Shown here: piece by piece, positions 1 to 10,455 of the stretch
Layout: each line of letters starts with the position of its first letter
How positions within the stretch are numbered: the first letter of the stretch is position 1
Origin: Selaginella moellendorffii
Taxonomy: Eukaryota > Streptophyta > Lycopodiopsida > Selaginellales > Selaginellaceae
Assembly (NCBI RefSeq): GCF_000143415.4
Contig: NW_003314298.1
Span: forward strand, 313,561-377,560
Length of the DNA stretch: 64,000 nt
Direction: 5' to 3'
Translations under genes and position numbers: made by a program
The notes under the pieces: model-generated
The model's input: the letters and a program-made list of their open reading frames with translations, nothing else
What the model was told of the DNA's origin: nothing
Database searches by the model: none

Positions 1-76
1 TCCTCTCCCCTGCGCAATTCTTCCATTTTTCCAGCTTTGATTTTATCTGACTTTACCAGCGCACTGTGCTCTACAG

Positions 77-1204
77 GGATTTCGCAAGGTGGATCCCGAC
101 CGCTGCGAGTTCGCCAACGAAGGATTTCGTCGAGGTGAGAGGCATCTCCTCAAGAACATCCACAGGAAGAAGCCGACGAGCCAAGGCCACTCGCAACACC
201 AGCCGGGGCAATCCACCGAGGTTGGAAAGCTGGGACTGGAAGGCGAAGTTGACAGGCTCAACCGCGACAAGAATGTGCTCATGCTGGAGCTAGTCCGATT
301 GAGGCAGCAGCAGCAGCAAACCGAGCGGGACCTCCAGGTGATGGGACAAAGGCTCCACGGAACCGAGCAAAGGCAGCAACACATGATCTCCTTCATGGCC
401 AAGGCGATCCAAAACCCCGGATTCCTTTCCAGCCTCGTCCACCAACACGCCAGCGTCGAAGGTGGCAGCGGCGGCGGCGCGTATCTACCAGGCAAGCGAA
501 GAAAGTTGGAGCTGTGCGATCACGACCGGGACGACGTCGAGCTCGATGGACAGCTCGTGCGCTACGATCCGTCCAACGAATCCACTCGCGCCCGGCTGGT
601 CGAGTTCTTCAGCAAGCCCGACCTGGCGTCCAAGCTCGAGGTCGTCCCGCTCGAGGTCCTGGTCCGCGAGCTTCTTCCCGAGGACGAGGAGACGGAGAGG
701 CAGACGCGAGCAACGCTGACGGAGATGCAGGCATTGCCAATCTCTCTCGAGGAGCGGCTGTCCATGGGAGCTACAGTGGTGACGGACGTGAGCGATCGAT
801 CTCCGATCGACGTTCCAGCAACACCGCCGCTGGATCTGTCCTTGGAAGCCAAGGATCTTGACAATGGCATGGCCACTACGTCACTCGACGTCGAGGGTGG
901 CGGGGGTGGTGGTGGTGGTGGTGGTGGTGGCGCCGATCGGGATCATGCGACGAGCTCGCTAGCAACCAGCGGGAGCTCCGACAATGTTGGAGGGACGAGC
1001 GCGTTCAAGCTGCTGGGAGAGGTGAATGCCAGCGTCGACAGTGGTGCCGTGGGTGTTGGCATGAACAATGGCTTCTGGGAACAGTTTCTCGGCCCCGCCG
1101 CGAGCAGCGCTCCTCCCCGGCTCGAGACGAGGAGTAGCTCCGGGATTCCGTGGTGGGCGACCGGCGCCAAGATCCATGACAAGCCCGACCAACACGACTT
1201 GTAA
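77..1204 (+). CDS. Class A heat-shock transcription factor, 3' exon (partial)
   Basis: A trimeric nuclear activator that binds heat-shock elements. The exon opens after a CAG acceptor at 74-76, in phase 0, with GFRKVDPDRCEFANEGF. This is the C-terminal end of the HSF DNA-binding domain, and the intron sits at the family's conserved position. The first exon lies outside the window. In the 375 visible residues there follow a heptad-rich oligomerisation region (about residues 55-115, with a glutamine run), a basic nuclear-localisation motif (GKRRKLE, about 139-145), a poly-glycine run encoded by a GGT repeat, and an aromatic/acidic AHA activation motif (FWEQFL, about 333-338) near the C-terminus. 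The AHA motif places it in class A rather than B. Stop is TAA at 1202-1204. The family assignment is firm; the subclass (A1-like or other) cannot be fixed. Confidence 0.93.
   Translation, partial: GFRKVDPDRCEFANEGFRRGERHLLKNIHRKKPTSQGHSQHQPGQSTEVGKLGLEGEVDRLNRDKNVLMLELVRLRQQQQQTERDLQVMGQRLHGTEQRQQHMISFMAKAIQNPGFLSSLVHQHASVEGGSGGGAYLPGKRRKLELCDHDRDDVELDGQLVRYDPSNESTRARLVEFFSKPDLASKLEVVPLEVLVRELLPEDEETERQTRATLTEMQALPISLEERLSMGATVVTDVSDRSPIDVPATPPLDLSLEAKDLDNGMATTSLDVEGGGGGGGGGGGGADRDHATSSLATSGSSDNVGGTSAFKLLGEVNASVDSGAVGVGMNNGFWEQFLGPAASSAPPRLETRSSSGIPWWATGAKIHDKPDQHDL
897..932 (+). repeat. GGT trinucleotide repeat inside the HSF gene
   Basis: A near-perfect GGT/GGC run encoding about twelve glycines between the oligomerisation region and the AHA motif. 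Likely length-variable. Confidence 0.85.
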
Positions 1205-1931
1205 AAACGAAAGGTTTGTTCAAACATAAAGTTTGATCGATCGCTCACAACATCATCGTTTTCCACACAACAGATGTTCTTTATTTGTTTCAAGGAGTGG
1301 GACTACTAGCACTGAGCGGCTCATGGATCTCGCAAGTTTGTCCCACAATTCCTGGACAGGTACCCGTAGCTATCGCGAAAACGCTAACAAAATCTACTCT
1401 TGCTTGATTCCTCAGGAGGAAGGCATGGATGCGATCATCAATGAGATCATGGTGGTGTACAGTGAGAGAAAAGTAGAAGATACCACCACATTTTGTACTC
1501 GACTTGTATAGACATCTCTCGATCAATCGATTGAGTTGAGTGAAATCCTTGCAGCTATAGATCTCATGGTGGTGTGACAAAAAAAAAAAAAAAAACGGAA
1601 TTATCCCACACAGAGATAAAACGCAACCGTGGGTCAAAAAGCTCTAGAAGCGTGAGGGAGTTGGTTGTTTTGCCTCGCTTTTTTCTCTCCTTGTGGCTTT
1701 TTGTTTTGCCCACCCAACACCAACTAACAACAAAAACAGCCTTTGACTTTCAAGATTGTTTAATGGTGGTTGGTTGGTTGTTTGTTTACACCTTCCAGTC
1801 AACCGACACTATTCGGCCCAGTCAAACACTCTCCCGTGCGATCGCGATTTTTCCATGGGCGATAGCTTCGTTTTATTCCAATTTGTAAAATTCCAGTCCT
1901 AGAGAAGAGGACCGGAGGAATCTTGCTGTGA
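1205..1931. other. Intergenic: HSF 3' UTR and 3' flank of the histone-like gene
   Basis: Holds the 3' ends of two convergent genes and an A-run at about 1579-1597. I see no further gene. Confidence 0.5.
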
Positions 1932-2648
1932 TCAGTAGCGTCCGCGCTTGCGAATATTCCTGTGCCTCTTTGCCGCCGGCTTCTTCTTGGCGGCTTTGTT
2001 GCGCTTGCGCCCCAGCGCTGGTCGTCGCGACTTTGACCTTGACTTTGACCGTGACATCGCCCTCGCCCTCGACCTGGACCGCCGCTCTTGCTGACTGCTC
2101 CTCTTTGTCTTCCTCGTCTTAAGTTTCTTCTTGTTTGATTTTTTCACTGGTGAGATCTTTCTAGTCGATTGTGATCGTCGCGGTCTCTTTGTGTTTCTGG
2201 GCTTCTTCGGGCCGCAAGATCTTGTCCTCTTCTTCTGGCTTGATGGCGCTCTGGTTCTTGGCCGGCGACGTCTAGATGGCTGCGGCTCCTCGGTCTGCTT
2301 GACGAGGGATGCTTGGGGATTCTTCTTGAACCAGGGCGTGCATCGGAACTTGGACTGGTCCTTGACGATCCGGCCGGAGCGGACGAGCTTGCGGAGCTGG
2401 AGCGTGAGCATCTTGCGGAAGTTGTCGGGGAGCTGGCCCTTGTGCTTGCTCTGGATCGCCTTGGCAATGCTCAGCGCACTAGCCCCCTTGCGCTGCTTGG
2501 TGGAGACGATGGCGTCGCGGACCATGACCGCGTACTTTGGGTGCTGGGAATTGGGCGAATTGCTCAGGTTGAGCGTGGCCGAAGACGATGCCCCTTTTTT
2601 CCCCATCTGATCGTCTCGAAGCCGCTGCTGCTGCTGGAGTGCCTCCAT
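1932..2648 (-). CDS. Linker histone (H1/H15 domain)-like protein with an arginine/serine-rich tail
   Basis: A likely chromatin protein of 238 residues. A winged-helix H15 domain spans about residues 36-105: HPKYAVMVRDAIVSTKQRKG, then SIAKAIQSKH and LRKLVRSGRIVK. This is the pattern of plant H1 globular domains. The rest is a very basic K/R tail rich in SR dipeptides (SRSRARAMSRSKSRSKSRR). An SR-rich tail is unusual, since plant H1 tails are normally K/A/P-rich. The start chosen is the ATG at 2646-2648; a second in-frame ATG at 2604-2606 is possible. The gene appears intronless and is divergent from the SUMO protease. It could instead be a non-canonical H1-related protein. Confidence 0.8.
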   Translation of the reverse strand: MEALQQQQRLRDDQMGKKGASSSATLNLSNSPNSQHPKYAVMVRDAIVSTKQRKGASALSIAKAIQSKHKGQLPDNFRKMLTLQLRKLVRSGRIVKDQSKFRCTPWFKKNPQASLVKQTEEPQPSRRRRPRTRAPSSQKKRTRSCGPKKPRNTKRPRRSQSTRKISPVKKSNKKKLKTRKTKRSSQQERRSRSRARAMSRSKSRSKSRRPALGRKRNKAAKKKPAAKRHRNIRKRGRY

Positions 2649-3023
2649 TGGAGTGAAATGGGCGCGAATCCAAGAGAAAATGGAGCCCAACAAAGGCTCG
2701 AACAAGATAGCAAGAGCAGCCAGAATGGATTCAACAGGCGCTTTCTTGCGCCAGTTACCCAGATTTGAAATTCAAAATGGCCCCCCGCGCCCGCAAATCT
2801 CGCGCGCAAGGAATATGCGCCGATGCGTTTCACCCTTGCAGGATTCGAACCTGGCCGTTTTCAAATCAAGCTAGGGTTCTGGGTACCGGGCATTTTCGTT
2901 CGTCCCGGCGGTGGCGCTGGCGCTGGCGATGGCGATGGCGATCGCGGTGGAGAGAAATGGAGGAGCCGCCGTCGCCCTGTGAGTGATTCATGCTGCTTGG
3001 AAGTAGGGCAGCTGGGGATCGAG
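2649..3023. promoter_or_regulatory. Shared divergent promoter, histone-like gene / SUMO protease
   Basis: 375 bp separate the two start codons. The stretch contains a tRNA T-arm-like string (GGTTCGAATCC on the minus strand, about 2843-2853) but no complete tRNA. Confidence 0.5.
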
Positions 3024-4743
3024 ATGGAATACCGCAGGCGCAGCCTCAGCATGCACGGCCTGCGTCCTTCCAGGTCGCTCTTCAAGCGAAATTGCGACAT
3101 GGCGACGCTGGAGAGGCTGGACAAGCGCATGATTAAGCTCATCACGGTGGATGTTGTGAGGGATATTGTGAGCCAGCGAATGGGATTGAAAGCCATTGAC
3201 GACGAATGGCGAAACGATCATGTGGTGAAGCGAAACTATACGGTTCGATCGACACCCAAGAACCGGGAGGTGGAGGACTACGCTAGGAGAGTCGCGGCTG
3301 GGACGCCCGCGAGTAAGGCAAGCAGTAATCTTCAGAAGGGTCCTACGACGTTTTCCATGGGCTGTGGTGCTAGTACTAGTGATGGTGCTGGAGCTGGTTC
3401 TAGTAGTTCGTCCCAGATTCCGAAATGGCTGGAGATTTACAATGGCACGAAGTCAAGTCCAGCAGAACAAATTGATCGGGAGGCGACACTCACGGCGAAC
3501 AAGCTCAAAGAACTTCACGTCACAAAAGGGAAGTTGTGGGAGGAGTCAGACAAGAAGAAGCGTCAACTTCTCAAGAAACAGCAGAAGCCCGACGTGGTAA
3601 GCTTGATTGGTCTTCTAGTTTTATATTCTAGCGATTTCATATCGGGGTGATTGCAGAGTGATGCCTTCACGAGGCTGTCGGATGAAGAAGAGAGGGCAGT
3701 CGAAAGTGCGCTTTACAGTAAAAGCAGGTGCGAGTCACGTTAGTTTTTCTATTTCTTAAATGCATTAATCTCTCTGTGCATCAGGCAAAAGGTCCTCGTG
3801 ATGCATGAGCAATCAAATATTGAAATCACTGGAGCTGTCATGGAGTGTTTGCGCCCTGGCACCTGGCTCAATGACGAGGTAATGTTGCTACTTTTTCGTT
3901 TTCTTCAGCACTGTTTACAAGTTGCTTTAATAACAGGTGATCAATTTGTACATGGAATTGCTGAAGGAGAGGGAGATTCGAGAGCCCAAAAAATTTTTGC
4001 GGTGTCATTTCTTCAATACTTTCTTCTACAACAAAGTAAGCCAGTCTTGGAAAAGAAAGAAACTTACATTTGGTTTACTCGTTAAGCTCTTCAAAGACAA
4101 GGAGAAATATGACTATAAGGCAGTTAGACGTTGGACAACACAGAAGAAACTAGGATACAGCCTACTTGATTGCGATAAGGTGTGGCATTTATTCCCTTTA
4201 TTTATGCGTTTGCTTATTTGCCTCTTGCAGATTTTTGTTCCCATTCACAAAGATATTCACTGGTGCCTGGCCATTATCAACATTCGGGACCAGAAGTTTG
4301 AGTATCTCGATTCTCTCAGTGGGATTGACGAAGATGTGTTGGAGGTGTTGGTAAGTACCCATGCCCGTCTTTCACGTTCTAAAGCGTTTCTTTATAGAGC
4401 AATTACATTGCGGATGAAGCGAAAGATAAGCTTGGAAAATCTATAGATGTCAGTGGGTGGGGGAAAGAGTATCCGGAGGACATACCCGGTCAGGAAAACG
4501 GGTATGCAAGCTTCATCACTCTCAAATCGTTTGTTTATGTTTCTGCTGCTGCAGGTGTGATTGCGGCATGTTCATGATCAAGTATGCGGACTTCTACAGT
4601 CGTGGGAGCTCTCTCCCTTTCACGCAGGTACTTTCGATATGGATTTTGATTGTCCTTGTGTATAAACTGGATACAAACAGGGGGACATGGAATACTTTAG
4701 AAGGAGAACGGTCTGGGAAATACTCCGTCTCAAGGCAACTTGA
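3024..4743 (+). CDS. ULP1-type SUMO protease (C48 cysteine peptidase)
   Basis: Removes or matures SUMO. Nine exons join without frame error: 3024-3596, 3657-3727, 3785-3878, 3937-4035, 4087-4179, 4231-4350, 4398-4501, 4555-4627, 4681-4743, giving 429 residues. The C-terminal catalytic domain shows the ULP1 hallmarks in order: LRPGTWLNDEVINLYMELL, then HFFNTFFYNK, the catalytic His (HKDIHWCL), the catalytic Asp (FEYLDSL) and the nucleophile in CDCGMFMIKYAD. The N-terminal 190 residues are variable and probably govern localisation. The start is the first ATG of the plausible 5' region; the frame stays open further upstream, but only through non-conserved sequence. It is closest to the ESD4/ELS group of plant ULPs. 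The catalytic triad is intact. Confidence 0.93.
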
Positions 4744-4900
4744 GCTTTACAAGTAAACCCTGATCTTTTCTGCTCTCTTTCCTGGTCTGATACTATACTA
4801 TCCCAGCAGTTCATTCGAGCGAGAGCAATAAACCAGAAATGACATTTTTTTGATCCGTCGTTTGTACATGCCAAGAAGTTGGCAGGCGGCTGGTTAAGAA

Positions 4901-6460
4901 CTATGAGCTGTTGTTCGAGTAGAGCTGGTGCCAAAGATCGGTGAACACCCGGATAATGAGATCGTGAAACTTCTCGTTATTGAGCATCAAGTACGTTCGG
5001 AGCAGCTCCTCAAGGTCCCGGCAGTGGAAGAGATCCTTTTTGAGGATCATCTCCACCATGGATTCTCTGAAGTCCCTGTAAGGGTTAACCGACGCTTTCT
5101 CGACAGCAAAGCTCTCCATTACTCTGCTGGTAAATGCTTGACTTAGCTCCGTTCTTTTCAGCCTGTTGGTGTCATGTTCTTCAATGCTCAGGTGGATTGG
5201 TGGACTCTCAAGCTCAGTGCGGTAATGTGCCTGGACGCCTTGTTCACCTGCCTCTTCATCAGCGGATAGACAAAACCGGGACCTTTCCCATGCCTTAGAT
5301 AAAGCTTCCGGATCGTTGTGAAAAGCTTGGTGGTCATCGAATTGACCCGGTGCCAGTGGTGGTGATACTGACCAATGGAACCGGGACTGCCTTCGCTCAC
5401 TACCAGGGGACACTAGTTTGAAGACGCCGCTACCACTGCTACTGCCGCTGCTGTTACTGCCGAGGCACCTCGAGGACATAAGAGTTTTCCTGTGCTGCGG
5501 AGAGACACAAATCCTGTTGCCAGCGGACCTGTTGAGATTGTTGGGAGAGTCGAATGAGTTGAAGATGCTACTCTCGCTTGCGAACGGCGACAGATCCTTT
5601 TCCCAGGCGTAAGAGGTGTCGTTCTCCATGCTCTGGTCGGGAGACGTGGTCATCAGTTTGTACATGGCTTCTTCTGTTCCGGGCTTGAAGTTTGCTATGG
5701 GACTTTCGGCCAGTGTTGCAAAACCGGCGTCACTCATCATCATCTTCTTCAACTTGGATTCCTGCTGCTGCGGCTGCTGCTGCTTGAGCGACGACGAGAC
5801 GGATAGCTTCTTCTGGAGGACAACCTGTCTCTGAACTACTTTGTTCTCAGATCTGGCCACCACCTTCCAGCGCATCTCCGGCTGCCAGTCTTCTCGGTTG
5901 TGCACTGCTGCTGGAGAGGAAGAAGAGGCTGGGAATCGAGCTTCGTCGGCAACGGGTGAACAAGTAACAGGCGTGACAGAAGACGAGGAAGTGCCGAGCT
6001 TCGATCGATGCTTTCGCCTTCTTTGCCGCACCCGGCTACCAGCATTGTCATACAGTTCCGGACGGTGGATAGCAGCAACCGAAAGCTTGTAATCTTCGTG
6101 CATCAGGCTCGTGTGCTGCTTGCAAGGATCACAGCCGAGTGTGAGCCACTTCTTTGGAAGAGGAGTAACGGGAACAGAGGCTCCAGGCCGGGCAGGGAAT
6201 GTGATGTCCGCAGCTTTCCTGTTGACGGGGGACTGGGGCAGCTTGTGCTGCTCGTCGGTACTGGTGGGAAGTACCTTTGGTGGCTTGCCTTGGAGGAATC
6301 CGCAGCGAATGTAAGGAATTCGAGGAAGGCCTTGATCTTGCTGCTGCTGCCGCTGCTGGGAGGGAGGAGAAGAGGCACGGCTGGCTGCCATCTTACCGTG
6401 CAGCTTGGTGCTCTTGCTGTGACGCTGCGACGACGACAGCTTGAAGCGGAGCTTCGCCAT
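4901..6460 (-). CDS. OVATE family protein (DUF623 transcriptional repressor)
   Basis: A single exon encoding 519 residues, transcribed toward the SUMO protease gene. The start at 6458-6460 gives MAKLRFKL, typical of OVATE family N-termini; the frame is open upstream but reads like leader sequence. The C-terminal OVATE domain (about residues 457-512) is clear: NPYRDFRESMVEMILKKD, LEELLRTYLMLNNEKFHDLI and FTDLWHQL. In between lies a long low-complexity stretch rich in Ser, Gln and Lys, including a glutamine run. Family members bind TALE homeodomain proteins and repress growth genes; that role is inferred from the family. At 519 residues it is longer than many angiosperm members. Confidence 0.9.
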   Translation of the reverse strand: MAKLRFKLSSSQRHSKSTKLHGKMAASRASSPPSQQRQQQQDQGLPRIPYIRCGFLQGKPPKVLPTSTDEQHKLPQSPVNRKAADITFPARPGASVPVTPLPKKWLTLGCDPCKQHTSLMHEDYKLSVAAIHRPELYDNAGSRVRQRRRKHRSKLGTSSSSVTPVTCSPVADEARFPASSSSPAAVHNREDWQPEMRWKVVARSENKVVQRQVVLQKKLSVSSSLKQQQPQQQESKLKKMMMSDAGFATLAESPIANFKPGTEEAMYKLMTTSPDQSMENDTSYAWEKDLSPFASESSIFNSFDSPNNLNRSAGNRICVSPQHRKTLMSSRCLGSNSSGSSSGSGVFKLVSPGSERRQSRFHWSVSPPLAPGQFDDHQAFHNDPEALSKAWERSRFCLSADEEAGEQGVQAHYRTELESPPIHLSIEEHDTNRLKRTELSQAFTSRVMESFAVEKASVNPYRDFRESMVEMILKKDLFHCRDLEELLRTYLMLNNEKFHDLIIRVFTDLWHQLYSNNSS

Positions 6461-9065
6461 TGAGCGGCGAGCTGGTGTCGTGCTGAAAGCTCTCGAGATC
6501 GCTGCTGCCTTTTTTGCTTTTCGGGGGCTCGAAATTTTGCGGAGATCCGAGCAGTAGGAGAAAGAGAAGAACTTTTGCGCTGCGCCTAGAGAGCTTACCT
6601 GCGACAGCTGTGCTCGCTCATCTTCCCAAGAATGCAAAGTCACAAGAGGTGCTCTCCTGGGGGCACATTTTCATGTCTCCTCCCACCCTTCCAAACAAGT
6701 TTTTAGTTCTCCTCCTCGGCCTCCACTCGGGGTTGACATGGCTAAAAGCTGAAGAATATTGGATTAAAATAAAACTATCTTTTTTCTTCTTTCTTTTTTC
6801 TCAAGAAAGGTAGAGCAAAAGCTTGCAGTGGCCGTGAGCCACCAAACATACACACACATCAAATGCCCCTATCATTGCACGTGAAAGAGGAAGCAATGCA
6901 AATCAATTGAGCCATCAATCAGTGAAGAACTACCTTGTGCTATGGGCTAAACTCAAGACTTTGGTTTGGTATTTTGTGGAGCTGTTCCATCCTTTGCTGT
7001 TGCATGCAAGCATCAATTGTGTGTTTGTGCACCCATAGCCTTCATAGACCAGCCAAGCTCTCGCAGGGACAAGAGGGCCTATCGCCACTTTTGCTGCAAT
7101 GCTGAGATGATTGTAACTGGGACAATGGATGAAGTTGGGGAAAGGTTTTTTCTTTCACTTTCAACTTTGCTTGCTTATCTTTCCCTTGAGAAATCAACTC
7201 CACTCCATGTGGTTGAGTGTTGGATCATGGAGGTTAAGACAAAGCCACATTTGCAGACAGCTTTCAAAACTTGCAATGAGCATGATGTCTCCCACATATG
7301 AGCAGTGAAGATCAGTGAGGTGAGGGATTCCCTGACCCTGCATGCATCTCTCAGCCCAGATGTTGCTGCTGCACAACAATATATCAAACATCAATTTGCA
7401 CAGCAGCAGCTTTGGTTTGTTTGTATTGATTATTATTTGCAAACTTAAGTTAGTAGGCTTCAAGCTTCAAAGGGCCAAGCAAAGCCACCAGAAAGCACCC
7501 CCAAAGTTACATTGCATTGTGTATATGGAGAGAAGAGATTTAGTTTGCAAACAAACAAACTGTACAGCTTCCTCTGTACAGACAATTATTCCCCCCCTTT
7601 TTTCCCCTCTTTCTTCCTTTTATCTTTCTATTTCCTTGCATGGCAGCTCATTGCCTTGGCGCCTCTCTCTTCAATTTGGAAGCCCCTATACTGTAGAGTA
7701 GACGTATAGGATCCCAGGGCGAAGAACAGCGATCTTATACCTGTGAAATATGTATCGACTTGATATGGCAGAGATTGCATCCAATTCCCTGTAAGCTGTG
7801 GTTGATGTGTCTTACATTGGAGCATCCACATCAGCACCAGATGCACAGAGACAGACAGTGGCAACAGTCTTTTTGTGTGAAGGTGCAGCAGCGCCCTGTG
7901 CCTGTCTGCTGCTGCTCCTCTGATGAATAAGAGGGGGAAATTGCTTGCACCAACTACAAGAACAAAGAAAACAGAAAAAAACCACTCAAAGGCCAAATCT
8001 AGAGCAGTTTTCTTTTCTTCACTATTTATCTATCTTTGCTCCCAAAGTATTTAGGAGCCACTACTGTCCTTTAGTGAAGTTGCAGGGCCTTGATTGACTT
8101 GGAGAATAAGGTGAGATCACGCCAAAGAAAAAACTCTGAACGAGCACCACATACGAACAAAAATGGGTTTCGCTTTCTAGTGCTATGTGCGGCCAAAGCG
8201 CATATCATATTATACTAATCAAAACACTTTACATGTCTCCCTGGTAGACAAAGCAGCATTTTTGTGGCCATGAAAACCGACACAAGCAGCATAAACTAAT
8301 CCTTGTCGTCACCTTTATACATGGCTCGTCTCAAGCAATCTTTCCGTCACGTTCGCTCCATTGTGTGCTGGTGGACTTTGAACAGGACAGTTAAGCTCCT
8401 CGCTAACAGCATCTCTAGAAACTTATACCTTATAGAACTTTGGGATGGGATGGCCTGGGATCTTCTTCTTATTCTCCTTGGTTAGAGTAGCAGAAAAAAG
8501 TCCGCCGGGTCAAGAAAGTTACAGGCATCGCAGGATATTGATATTTTCCCAGCGTACGTATTGCATGCAAGCAATGGCCGACAAACCAGCTCTACGTATT
8601 TAGAAAATGCACGTGGAATTTGAGGAGAAGAACAGTTTCCCCATTTAACTACTAGATGCCAATGTGTACCTTGAGACTACTTTTCATCAATAAAAGTATA
8701 TGTTTGCAACTCGCCAACTTTTGTTTTTGCTGCTAGGAATTTGGATTGGATTGGATAGGATTTCCTTGACGCAATCAAAAAGTCTGAGGAGTTTGATTTC
8801 TAAGTTTTATAAACACTTTGTATATGTATACCTCTTTCTCTCTCTCCTCTTCCATGCACACCGACAGCCAGATTAGCTCCCATGGCAAGAAAGCCTCACT
8901 TCTCCTTGCACAAGCAAGAAAGGGAGGCTCTTCACACGCAGCTTGTGACCCCCTTCCACGCCAAGAACATGTGCCACCAAATAAACAAATTCTTCATAGC
9001 ACACAAAATGTCTAGTTTTGATTCGCAATCCATCCTCCAAGGACGATGATTTAAGCTTCCTCCCG
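6461..9065. other. Intergenic, OVATE upstream region
   Basis: About 2.6 kb with no open frame that resembles a protein. Probably the OVATE promoter and leader plus the 3' flank of the decayed ALDH. I checked both strands and saw no tRNA and no familiar microRNA sequence. Confidence 0.4.
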
Positions 9066-10380
9066 GCCGGGGCCTCAGAGTCATGCGGGATTCCTGAGCG
9101 CCGTTACCACTGCCTTGACTTGCGTGTAGTTGTGGAGGACGTACTCGCCCTTCTCTCGTCCTTGCCCGCTCATCTTTGGACTTGATCCGCACGGATCCCA
9201 GTTGGCCGTGTCGATGTCCTTTGTGAAGACACCGCACACCTCGGCCAAGACATACTTGGTGTTGTTCGTTCTCTCCGTGGCTTCTTGCACGGTCCTGCGA
9301 TCAACGGAGCGCCAGAGTTTTAGACTTCTAGTTTGTAAAGTTACAACGTGCATACCTGAATTTTGTTACCAACTGGTCCAAAGATCTCGTCTCTTGATAT
9401 CGCCCTGTTGTTCTGAAGCATTCACGCAACATCATGAATGGAAGAGCGTCTAGCCAATAAGCAGAGGCTCACCTTCACATCACTGAAAATTGTATACTAT
9501 CCTTTGTTTCCGGGGCGGCACCAGTGCTTCCTCTTGTCTTTAGCTCAGGATCTTGTCAAACTGGGTGATAGAAAAAGGAAGTTTAAGAAACAGACCTGAG
9601 GTTCCTGCTGTTGGATGGATTTCCAACAAGGCACGAGCCTTCGCTTTCTTAATGTACTCGTCAAAATGCTGTCGAGGAACAAACGCTCATGATCTTGATC
9701 CATTGTCCCCGAGTTGAGACTTGGAGCTAGATGTTAGGCAGAAAGCTTAGCTGATTGGACGAAGCAAAGCGAGAGACCTCCACCGCATGGTCAGTATTCA
9801 TCATGATGGAAGGAAACTGTCCTTCAGGTTGCTTCAGGCTGCTGCTTGCAAATTACCAGTCTGCCAGTTTCAGTGAGCAACCTTCACGGGAGAAAAACAA
9901 AATTATAACGTAGTTGTCAAGCTTTAAAAGCTCTTACCTTGTCTGTATCCACGCTGTAGACGGCGGTAAGAACTTCAGGTGGTAAAACAGCCTTTCTTCA
10001 AACAATAGCCATCCAAACAGAAATCCTCATTGCAAGTAGACAGGCAACAATTCGGCGGTTTTGAGGACGATGGTAAGCACTTTTCAGGCAAACGTCATGT
10101 GTCAGCCCGTCCTGTAAGTTATTACCATCAAGCATTCATTCATTCAGATAGCTGCATAGTAGCGAAAGACACAATGAACTTTCCACCGTCTATAGCAAGT
10201 ATTTCTCAGTAAGATCTTCGATCTTTCCTACGAGGTCAGGAACGAAAAACTTACATAAGCTGTGTTCAGGGACCTTGATCGAAATCTATTAACAGATTGA
10301 AAGAGTCTCACACGCACGAAAATGGTTAGCTGATCTGGACGAAGCGGCCCAGCGGGAAGCTGCTACTAATTCCTAGAACA
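9066..10380 (-). pseudogene. Decayed copy of the mitochondrial aldehyde dehydrogenase gene
   Basis: Matches the intact ALDH at 12283-14491 from the C-terminal exon (about 9066) to the transit-peptide exon (about 10380), in the same order and strand and with intron sequence retained. It therefore arose by DNA duplication, not retroposition. The last exon still reads [19 protein letters not shown] in the parent, but here it lacks two blocks, including the segment with the IPFGGY motif. In the exon that should carry the catalytic cysteines (about 9673-9712) the CCCAG codons are deleted and a stop follows. Other exons are frameshifted. It cannot make an active enzyme. Confidence 0.9.
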
Positions 10381-10455
10381 GTCATTATAAACTGTAGATA
10401 GTAAAACTCAGGTGTACCTGTGAAACGTTAGAAATTGAAAAAACACGAACCTTGT

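Noticed and set aside
2830-2900. tRNA-like T-arm (GGTTCGAATCC on the minus strand)
   Set aside because: No matching acceptor, D-arm or anticodon arm upstream; at most a tRNA relic.
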